Below are positions 57,021 to 64,000 of a stretch of 64,000 bases of DNA, in pieces. The DNA is taken from the NCBI GenBank assembly GCA_000818945.1, contig KN805449.1, forward strand, positions 1 to 64,000, written 5' to 3'. This DNA is from Schizochytrium sp. CCTCC M209059 (taxonomy: Eukaryota > Sar > Bigyra > Thraustochytrida > Thraustochytriidae). A program made the translations under genes and the position numbers. Each line of letters begins with the position of its first letter. Within the stretch, counting starts at the first letter, position 1. Below the pieces are notes generated by a model. That model did not search any database. It saw only the letters and a program-made list of their open reading frames with translations, and was not told the DNA's origin.

Positions 57021-60000
57021 ATGGACGACATCGAGGACGATCTCGCCCGCTACGCCGCGGAAACGCAACGGCTAGGCGCAGCCGACGAGGCTGCTGCTGC
57101 TGCTGCTACTGCTGCCGCCGCCGCCACCGCGGCAGACGTTCACCAAGGGGGCGGTAGCAGCGAAGATAGCCCCGAGCGACCTACGTCAGCGCCACCAAAG
57201 ATTGATATTGCGGATGGAGCCCTCTTTTCGTGGATGCAGGAAGCCGCAGCCGCTGCCACTGCGGCTGCCGGCAACGAGCCTAGGCGTGATTCAAACCTCA
57301 CGTCTTCGTCGCCTCCAAGCCACTCGGGCGTGTCCGTGCTCCAAGGCTCCGAGAGCGCGTTCTTGTCGAACGCTACCTCGCTGTCTCCCTCGGACCAGCC
57401 ATCTTCACACCATCATCATCATCAACACCAGCAGGACCAGCACCAGCAACTTGCAGCGGAGGCCGAGGACACCTTTGAAGACAACTTTGGGTCATCATCA
57501 CCCGTTTCGGGGAGCTCCATGGGCGGCGCCTTCTCGCAGGCCTCATCGACGTTTGGCTCGTACGATCCCATGGAACACCGCGATGCTCGCGATGCGCGAA
57601 GGCGCACACAGAGTATCGAAAAATTTCTTGCCCAGAGTCCCGGCAGCATCCTCGCCCCGCGCAAGAAATACGTCGAAAACTCGAGTGGCGTTCCGCGCAC
57701 GGCGTTGCGCACGACAACCTCTGCCAACGAAGACGATGCCATGCAGTTCATCAACATGGAAAGCCCTGGGCATTCTCTGAAGAGTCTTCGCAAGCGCATC
57801 GACGAACTCGACCTCAACACCGACTATCAAGAGTACCAGATGCAGCAGCAAGAGGAGGAGCAACAGCAGCGTTCCCATCAATCTGCAAACTCCCCGGAAC
57901 AGCACCAACGTAATGTTCGGCAAAATGGACACAACGAGTCCTCCCAGCAAGACGCCCAGCATGTTGCTAGCATCTTCACCCCTATTGGCGATGAGTTCGC
58001 TGGGGCTTCCCCCGTCTCCCCTGGCTCGGGAGTCCCCACTTCCGCGGGCGGCGCTCCTCCCCCACTGACACTGCACCATGCGCAAGCTCCTCCGGACGTG
58101 CAAGCTCAGGGTCACGCAATAATGCAAGATTCAGTGAGTTCAAAGTCCTCCCCCTTTGACGCGACAGCTGCGGCTCCCATGTACCATTTCGATGACGGAA
58201 CCGCACAAACGTCTTCTGGCCACCAGCTGCATCAACATCAACACCTTTCGAGCCACGCGCAGCAAACCTCTGCGGGCGGTCTGCCCATGTACTCTGTCGG
58301 CTACGATCAACAGCAAGGACTGTATATGCAAGGTTCTTATGATGGTGGTTACGGTCAGCATTCCTCCATGTACGCATCTGCAGCAAACCCTTATTACAGC
58401 GGCTCGAACGCTTCAAACGCTGTGCCGCAAAAGGTTGTTCTCGCCAACGGTGTAGAAACCATGATGATGCCCATGATGTCTCATGGCGGCCATTGGACAC
58501 CGGTTGCGGGAATTCCTCCTCCGCCACCGGGTCCGCCCCCCTCGGATATGTCGATGCACCATTCCTCTCTTGCCCATCAAGCGACGGCGTCGCAACAACA
58601 CCATCATCATGCGCAGCATCATCACCTGCAGCCGCACCAGCAGCACGCCCATCACCAACAGCAACAACAACACCAGCAACAACAACAACCACAACAACCA
58701 CAGCACCAACACCAGCACCAGCACCATCGGCACCAGCACCAGCACATGAACCACGATCAAGGTGCCATGATCCCGCCGGGTGCTCTCGCGGCCCATCACG
58801 GGGACCCGCTCGGCTCTACGTCGAGTCATGCCAACAATGGACACGGGTCCAAACTCGACACCTCGCGTGGACGTGGGGGCCGCAAGGGTGGAATCAGCAA
58901 CGGTGGACCTGGCACCGGGACCGGAGGTGGACGGCGTGGCGGAGGTGCTCTTGGTGGCAAGCGCGGCGGCCGCGGTGCCGGCGGTCCCAGCGTTGGAGGG
59001 GGAGCGCCCATGGGTAGCCGCCTCGAAGGCCTTGGCGGTCCGAGTTTGCAAGCCCCTCTAGAGGAAATGCGCGATTCCATCTTTCAGCTCTCCAAGGAAC
59101 AGCAGGGATGTAGGTTTCTTCAGGTCAAGGTCGACGCCGACGGCGACCGTGCTTGTCAGGTCATCCTCGATGAGGTGCGCAGCCGTCTTGTGCTGCTCAT
59201 GCTTGATCCTTTCGGAAATTACCTCTTCCAGAAGCTTTTGGAGCGAGCCACAGTCGCGCAGCGTGCTCTCATGTTGGAGGAAGTCGAAAGCAAGCTCATC
59301 GAGGCCGCCCTCAACTTGCACGGCACGCGCTCCGTCCAAAAGTTCATCGAGGTTACCGGCGGCAACGCCCCAACCTATGACCAGCTTGACCTCATCGTTA
59401 AAGCCCTCACGCCTCACGTGACGCGCCTTAGCATGGACACCAACGGAAACCACGTCATTCAACGCTGCCTGCAATACATCCCACACGATCGCGTTGGCTT
59501 TGTCTACGAGACCGTCATCAAAGACGTCCTCGTCATCACCCGCCATCGCCATGGGTGCTGCGTCTTTCAGCGTTGCCTAGACGCTGCGGACGACAAACAA
59601 CGCGCCGCGCTCGTCGACAAGGTCATCGAACACGCCATTGACCTTATGCAGGACCCTTTCTCCAACTATGTCGTGCAATACGTGCTCGAAAAGGCGCGCG
59701 CCGATGAGGGTGACCGTATCGTGCATCAGCTCAAGAGCCGCCTCGTGGAGCTTTCCACCCAGAAATTCTCAAGTAACGTGGTTGAAAAGTGCTTGCAGCA
59801 TGCATCGCCCGTTCTGCTCGAGCCCCTCATCGAAGAACTTTGCCAGCGCGAGGTCACTCGCGAGCTCCTCAATGACTCGTACGGAAACTACGTCGCGCAG
59901 CGGGCCCTTCATGTTGCGAGCGATGCGCAGGGGCTGCGTCTTGTCGCGGCGTTTCGGCCTCACATGACGAGTCTCGCGACTTCCAATGCTTCGTGCGCGC

Positions 60001-60098
60001 GTCGCGTCTCCTCGCGCGTCGTCAAGCGCTTCCCCAACCTTGCCAGCGATCCGCTCTTTAGCTCTTTTCTCCAGCGTGATCCCAAATCTGTGCCCTAA
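57021..60098 (+). CDS. PUM: Pumilio (PUF) RNA-binding protein
   Basis: The 1025-residue protein has a ~680-residue disordered N-terminal part with Ala, Gln and His runs and a Gly/Arg-rich linker, then a PUF domain (about 683-1015) of eight helical repeats. The base-contact residues are readable: R1 GCRFLQ, R2 GNYLFQ, R3 GTRSVQ, R4 GNHVIQ, R5 GCCVFQ, R6 SNYVVQ, R7 SSNVVE, R8 GNYVAQ. By the PUF code this predicts binding to UGUA-U-AUA, the classic Pumilio element. R5 has Cys at the stacking position where animals have Arg. PUF proteins repress or destabilise mRNAs through 3' UTR sites in the cytoplasm. The ATG at 57021 begins MDDIEDDLARYAAE. Confidence 0.93.
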   Translation: MDDIEDDLARYAAETQRLGAADEAAAAAATAAAAATAADVHQGGGSSEDSPERPTSAPPKIDIADGALFSWMQEAAAAATAAAGNEPRRDSNLTSSSPPSHSGVSVLQGSESAFLSNATSLSPSDQPSSHHHHHQHQQDQHQQLAAEAEDTFEDNFGSSSPVSGSSMGGAFSQASSTFGSYDPMEHRDARDARRRTQSIEKFLAQSPGSILAPRKKYVENSSGVPRTALRTTTSANEDDAMQFINMESPGHSLKSLRKRIDELDLNTDYQEYQMQQQEEEQQQRSHQSANSPEQHQRNVRQNGHNESSQQDAQHVASIFTPIGDEFAGASPVSPGSGVPTSAGGAPPPLTLHHAQAPPDVQAQGHAIMQDSVSSKSSPFDATAAAPMYHFDDGTAQTSSGHQLHQHQHLSSHAQQTSAGGLPMYSVGYDQQQGLYMQGSYDGGYGQHSSMYASAANPYYSGSNASNAVPQKVVLANGVETMMMPMMSHGGHWTPVAGIPPPPPGPPPSDMSMHHSSLAHQATASQQHHHHAQHHHLQPHQQHAHHQQQQQHQQQQQPQQPQHQHQHQHHRHQHQHMNHDQGAMIPPGALAAHHGDPLGSTSSHANNGHGSKLDTSRGRGGRKGGISNGGPGTGTGGGRRGGGALGGKRGGRGAGGPSVGGGAPMGSRLEGLGGPSLQAPLEEMRDSIFQLSKEQQGCRFLQVKVDADGDRACQVILDEVRSRLVLLMLDPFGNYLFQKLLERATVAQRALMLEEVESKLIEAALNLHGTRSVQKFIEVTGGNAPTYDQLDLIVKALTPHVTRLSMDTNGNHVIQRCLQYIPHDRVGFVYETVIKDVLVITRHRHGCCVFQRCLDAADDKQRAALVDKVIEHAIDLMQDPFSNYVVQYVLEKARADEGDRIVHQLKSRLVELSTQKFSSNVVEKCLQHASPVLLEPLIEELCQREVTRELLNDSYGNYVAQRALHVASDAQGLRLVAAFRPHMTSLATSNASCARRVSSRVVKRFPNLASDPLFSSFLQRDPKSVP

Positions 60099-61108
60099 CT
60101 TTGACTGACAGTGAGTGCATGTTTTCATATGGCCCACGGGCTTTTTTGTGTGCTGTTTCTTGGAGATAAAGCGATCTCGACCCGTGCAGACTGGCAAACA
60201 TATCCCAGGGACCTTGCACTTTAAAGAACATGTTCGGCCTGGGCAACCCCAATTATGCAGAGGCTGTCCCCGCGCTCAAGACACGTCTGTAGAAAGTCGA
60301 CTCGACGCTGCTGCGCCCGGGACATGATCTCACCGCAGAATCACTTTTCTGGTTTGCGTTAGCGATGCAGGACGCTGTCATGGCGCAGCGGGCAGGTGGC
60401 ATTTGTCGTCGGTGATAATCACCTCTTCATTGCCTGCGAAATCGCAGGAAGCAGTCCGAGTCCTGACTGGGCCGCCGGGCGCGCGAGTGGGATGCAGGTC
60501 GGTGCGAGCGAGAGGGCGGCCGCCAGCGCCGTGCGACGCTCAGGCTATCAACTCACCCACGCACGCACGCACACACACACACACACACACACACGAATGA
60601 ACGATAGATGTCCCTAAGAGGCTAAAAAAACGCGTCCTGAAGTGCATTTTGAGCTGAGGCTTGTCTCGCCACGAATAGAGCCGCTCTCCACATATGCCGA
60701 AGTATCCAAAGTTTGCGAACGCCAAAAAAGAAAAGGGATGCTATCTTGGTAGCGATGGTCCACTTGAAGGCCCAAATTGTCCATGCCGTCTCGGAATGTC
60801 CCAAAGGAGCGGCTCAGTCTTTGTTTAGATAGCTCGGAAAGATCGCTTCCGCCTTATGCTTCCGCTCAGCTTCTGATGACGAATACGAACAAATTTACTG
60901 CCTCTCGGAACAGAATATGATCGCATGCATGGCTGACCCGATCCTTTTCCCTTCTTTTCTCCCTCCTCTCCTTTCCGCGAGTGCACACGCATTCTAGGGC
61001 CTAGGGCCTAGAGTGGCATTTCGCTTTTCCAGCGCTTGTCCTCAAGCTCACAAGTTCTCGTAAGCTCTCGCTGCCTGCTGCTGCGCGGAGCCGAAGCAAA
61101 TCAGCAAC
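60099..61108. other. Intergenic region between PUF and the TPR gene
   Basis: This 1-kb spacer holds a (CA)n run at 60556-60595 and an imperfect palindrome CTAGGGCCTAGGGCCTAG near 60995-61012, about 100 bp before the next start. It likely includes the PUF 3' UTR and the TPR promoter. No gene is evident. Confidence 0.5.
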
Positions 61109-63670
61109 ATGAGCTCGCGCGACGCCCAGCGCACGCTGCGCCTGAGCCAGGAACGGAGCCAGCGCCTCAGCCAGCGACAGCTCGAGACGAATCGTCTTGA
61201 GGACGGCGACCCTCGCAGACAATCTCTTCGTCTTGTGCCGAGCCCTGAAGTCGTCCAAGAAGCCGAGCTCAAGCTCGTTGCGAGCGACCAGAGCGGCCCG
61301 GAGGACGAAGTGTTCTCAGCCGATGCCCGGGCCATCATCGACCCTCGTAGCATCTCCTTTCGCGCCGTAAAAGCCATCCTCGAAGGCGTGCTTAGTGGCG
61401 ACTTGGTCCCGGACGTAGAGCTCTTTAAAGCTACGCGAAACCTCTCCGATGAGATCACCGTAGGAACAACGGTCAAGGTCATTGGGGAAAATGATGATGG
61501 CTCTCGCGAAGGCCGCGTCCACTACGCCGATGAGCAAGTCACGTTCATGCCCGGCGAAGACGCCAAAGTAAAGGACCGCTGTGACTGGGCCACCGAGGAT
61601 ATTGCGCAGTACGTCGTTCCTGAACTGATCACGGACGACAAGCAAATCTACCTCCACCATCTCGACGAAGCAGATGTGGGTGGCAAGTTCCAGGGCACAT
61701 TTGTGAGCCAGGCGCGGAGTACTCGATTCAGAGATCTCGTTGCTGCGCTGGACGCCCACTTCGGCGATAGAGCTGAGTCCGCCTTTGTGTGGCTCGACAT
61801 CTTCAGCGCCAACCAGCCAGAAATCACACGTCGCGACGGGGTAATGCCTGATGAAACGAAAAAGGCCTATGAGGAGTACATAACAATTGGGCTCCATCGC
61901 GCCATTGCCAGGTTTGAGGAGCTGGTGGTGTTTTTTGACCGCTGGGACACCCCAACTCCTCTGCAGCGCGCGTGGTGCGTGTGGGAGGTGCTGGGAGCCG
62001 TAAAGATCGGGAGGCCTCTGCAGATTGCCCTAACACCCGGTGAGGGGGGGGGATTCGAGGAGCAGCTTGTTAAGGATCCTTACGAAATTGCCAAGATCAT
62101 GGCAGACAAAAATGATATGCGCAACGCCAAGTGCTACAAAGCTGAAGATAAGAAGATGATTGGCGATGCTGTCGGAAAAATCGACGGGAACTTTACAACG
62201 TTAAATATGATGGTGAACGACCTTGTGCGGGAGTGGCATCTGCAAATGGCGCGACAAGCAGTCGACAAAGCACGACAGCGACAGAATGAGGAGGGTCTAG
62301 CGGATATTCTTCGGGGTGCGGGGGTTCTTTTCCAAAGCCAAAGTTTATTGGATGAGGCCCTGGCGTACTACGAGGAAGCGCTGTCGATTTACAAGGAAAG
62401 TCCCAGCAACCGGTATCCCTCAGTGGCGACCACGCTTGACAACATCGCCGGTGTGTATGACTCACAAGGCCGCTACGAGGAGGCCTTGGCGTACTACGAG
62501 GAAGAATTGTCTATCAGCAAGGAAAGTCTTGGCGACCGGCATCCCGATGTGGCGGCCACGCTCAACGACATCGCCAGCGTGTATAAAGCACAAGGCCGCT
62601 ACGAGGAGGCCTTGGCGTACTACGAGGAAGATCTATCCATCAGCAAGGAAAGTCTTGGCGACCGGCATCCCTCAGTGGCGACCATGCTTGACAACATCGC
62701 CGGTGTGTATTACTCACAAGGCCGCTACGAGGAGGCCTTGGCGTACTCCGAGGAAGCGCTGTCCATCAGCAAGGAAAGTCTCGGTGACCGACATCCCGAT
62801 GTGGCCAGCGCGCTCAACAACATCGCCGGCGTGTATTATTTACAAGGCCGCTACGAGGAGGCCTTGGCCTTCTACGAGGAAGCGCTGTCGATTCGCAAGG
62901 AAAGTCTCGGCGACCGGCATCCCGATGTGGCGACCACGCTCAATAACATCGCCGGCGTGTATGACTCACAAGGCCGCTACGAGGAGGCCTTGGCGTACTA
63001 CGAGGAAGATTTATCCATCAGCAAGGAAAGCCTTGGCGACCGGCATCCCGATGTGGCTCTAATGCTCAACAACATCGCCGGCGTGTACTATTCACAAGGC
63101 CACTACAAGGAGGCCTTGGCGTACTACAAGGAAGAATTATCCATCACCAAGGAAAGTCTTGGCGACCGGCATCCCGATGTGGCGATCACGCTCAACGACA
63201 TCGCCGGCGTGTATGACTCACAAGGCCGCTACGAGGAGGCCTTGGCGTACTACGAGGAAGAATTATCCATCACCAAGGAGAGTCTTGGCGACCGGCATCC
63301 CGATGTGGCTCAAATGCTCAACAACGTCGCCGGAGAGTATGACTCACAAGGCCGCTACGATGAGGCCTTGGCGTGCTACGAGGAAGCGCTGTCCATTAAG
63401 AAGGAAAGTCTTGGCGACCGGCATCCCGATGTGGCGAGGACGTTCAACAACATCGCCGGCGTGTATGACTCACAAGGCCGCTACAAGAAGGCCTTGGCGT
63501 GCTACGAGGAAGCGCTGTCGATTTTCAAGGAATGTCTCGGCGACCAGCATCCCAAAGTGGCGACCATGCTCAACAACACGACAATCATGAGAGAGAGAAT
63601 ACAAGTGAGCACGAAGAGACTATTGCCGCTGCAGAAGCTCGCGTGCTTTTGGGGCAAAACAAAAACGTAA
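61109..63670 (+). CDS. TIR/HET-like + kinesin-light-chain-type TPR protein
   Basis: The 853-residue protein is the intact paralogue of the broken gene at 39980-41976. Residues 1-60 are a charged helix. Residues ~70-170 form a shared N-terminal part ending DWATEDIAQYVV. Residues ~170-330 form the central domain with FVWLDIFSANQP, FFDRWDTPTPLQRAWCVWE and VLGAVKIGRP. Residues ~400-830 hold ten 42-residue TPRs of the kinesin-light-chain/nephrocystin type (GRYEEALAYYEEALSI, KESLGDRHPDV). The repeats are 126 bp long and nearly identical in DNA, so the array expanded recently or is kept uniform by gene conversion. The central domain's motifs recall TIR or fungal HET domains, which act in innate immunity or self-recognition, while the TPRs would sense a partner. 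This functional reading is inference. Confidence 0.75.
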   Translation: MSSRDAQRTLRLSQERSQRLSQRQLETNRLEDGDPRRQSLRLVPSPEVVQEAELKLVASDQSGPEDEVFSADARAIIDPRSISFRAVKAILEGVLSGDLVPDVELFKATRNLSDEITVGTTVKVIGENDDGSREGRVHYADEQVTFMPGEDAKVKDRCDWATEDIAQYVVPELITDDKQIYLHHLDEADVGGKFQGTFVSQARSTRFRDLVAALDAHFGDRAESAFVWLDIFSANQPEITRRDGVMPDETKKAYEEYITIGLHRAIARFEELVVFFDRWDTPTPLQRAWCVWEVLGAVKIGRPLQIALTPGEGGGFEEQLVKDPYEIAKIMADKNDMRNAKCYKAEDKKMIGDAVGKIDGNFTTLNMMVNDLVREWHLQMARQAVDKARQRQNEEGLADILRGAGVLFQSQSLLDEALAYYEEALSIYKESPSNRYPSVATTLDNIAGVYDSQGRYEEALAYYEEELSISKESLGDRHPDVAATLNDIASVYKAQGRYEEALAYYEEDLSISKESLGDRHPSVATMLDNIAGVYYSQGRYEEALAYSEEALSISKESLGDRHPDVASALNNIAGVYYLQGRYEEALAFYEEALSIRKESLGDRHPDVATTLNNIAGVYDSQGRYEEALAYYEEDLSISKESLGDRHPDVALMLNNIAGVYYSQGHYKEALAYYKEELSITKESLGDRHPDVAITLNDIAGVYDSQGRYEEALAYYEEELSITKESLGDRHPDVAQMLNNVAGEYDSQGRYDEALACYEEALSIKKESLGDRHPDVARTFNNIAGVYDSQGRYKKALACYEEALSIFKECLGDQHPKVATMLNNTTIMRERIQVSTKRLLPLQKLACFWGKTKT
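62330..63590 (+). repeat. 126-bp tandem repeat array (TPR-coding), ten units
   Basis: Ten units of 126 bp lie in tandem; the first is the most diverged. Adjacent units differ at few positions, many of them shared between non-adjacent units, which points to recombination among repeats. Because of the regular period, alternative frames stay open over hundreds of bases; these are shadows. Confidence 0.95.
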
Positions 63671-63924
63671 AATCAGACAATAAAATTTGACAGTTAAGAT
63701 GGTCTTCACTGATAGCGATAACACCATTCGCTAGTCCGGTTCTACGCCACCCCAACATACTTTTCGACAATCTAATCGCTTCGACCGCCCACATCGTTGT
63801 TTTCATTGGTGAAAAGAAATTCGTGTGTTCGGTTGTCCGCGTCAAAAATAAGTGGGGAGCAACGAAGCACAGCCTGACCTTCTGATGTTTTGGTGTGTCG
63901 GTGCGAGGGTCACTACAAGGCCCT
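63671..63924. other. Convergent spacer at the right end
   Basis: No gene or repeat is evident in these 250 bases. Confidence 0.4.
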
Positions 63925-64000
63925 TTAGTCCTCTGATACAAACCTTGCAAGATGCTCGAGACCTTGCTGCGTGCACTTGCCGCCTGCGATGTTGCAGGCG
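63925..64000 (-). CDS. 3' end of a gene cut by the window edge
   Basis: Read leftward, the last 25 codons end in TAA at 63925-63927 and encode ACNIAGGKCTQQGLEHLARF followed by VSED. The composition is protein-like and the frame is open to the window edge. It is too short to name. Confidence 0.35.
   Translation of the reverse strand, partial: ACNIAGGKCTQQGLEHLARFVSED

Noticed and set aside
55411..57075. 554-codon plus-strand frame crossing the coiled-coil gene and the promoter
   Set aside because: It is antisense to the coiled coil and continues through the minisatellite (ACLPACLP); it overlaps the true PUF start in another frame.
62316..63062. 248-codon alternative frame in the TPR array
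   Set aside because: The 126-bp period keeps other frames open. The TPR frame is the one conserved with the paralogue.

Overview
The window is nuclear DNA from a gene-dense, intron-poor, GC-rich eukaryotic microbe. Most genes are single uninterrupted reading frames. The only introns I can support are short and lie in small or 5'-end exons, with GT-AG ends and, in one case, a perfect TACTAAC branch site. The gene set (eIF5A, PRIM2, CSE1, SLX1, Pumilio, VPS26, a complex I subunit, class C GPCRs, a UDP-rhamnose-type reductase, an isocitrate dehydrogenase fused to an EF-hand) suggests a stramenopile, most likely a thraustochytrid/labyrinthulomycete. That placement is inference from gene content, not from a marker gene.

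Layout. 0-6.4 kb: a Kelch protein (KLHDC4 type) with a duplicated start region, a two-exon gene for an NDUFA3-like subunit of complex I, and a three-exon VPS26-like gene divergent from it. 6.6-16.4 kb: a 1937-residue membrane-anchored protein ending in an L-type lectin domain, a short mitochondrial-carrier-like protein, and a secreted GH36-like protein. 16.6-17.3 kb: the wreck of a class C GPCR. 18-24.5 kb: CSE1 exportin, SLX1 nuclease subunit and a membrane acyltransferase-3 protein. 24.5-28.2 kb: a long spacer full of simple repeats. 28.2-35.6 kb: IDH-EF-hand, a decayed reading frame, an NRS/ER-type reductase, a small membrane protein and a leucine-rich-repeat protein. 36.1-43.5 kb: seven identical tRNA-Gly(GCC) genes in both orientations (plus an eighth, broken copy at 31.2 kb), interleaved with decayed reading frames and with a TPR gene broken by a 101-bp tandem duplication. 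43.7-52 kb: PRIM2, an intact class C GPCR and eIF5A. 52.6-53.2 kb: an assembly gap. 53.4-64 kb: a candidate tiny split gene, a coiled-coil protein, a Pumilio protein, an intact paralogue of the broken TPR gene, and the 3' end of one more gene.

Many genes are paired head-to-head across shared promoters (NDUFA3/VPS26, lectin protein/carrier, CSE1/SLX1, acyltransferase/IDH, NRS-ER/small membrane protein, PRIM2/GPCR, coiled-coil/PUF). Promoter regions share two words, TTTAAGGCGG and AGGCCTA, and often carry tetranucleotide repeats. The most unusual items are the dispersed tRNA-Gly array, the two paralogous proteins that join a TIR/HET-like domain to kinesin-light-chain-type TPRs (one broken, one with a freshly expanded repeat array), the large lectin protein, and the dead GPCR 31 kb from a live relative.
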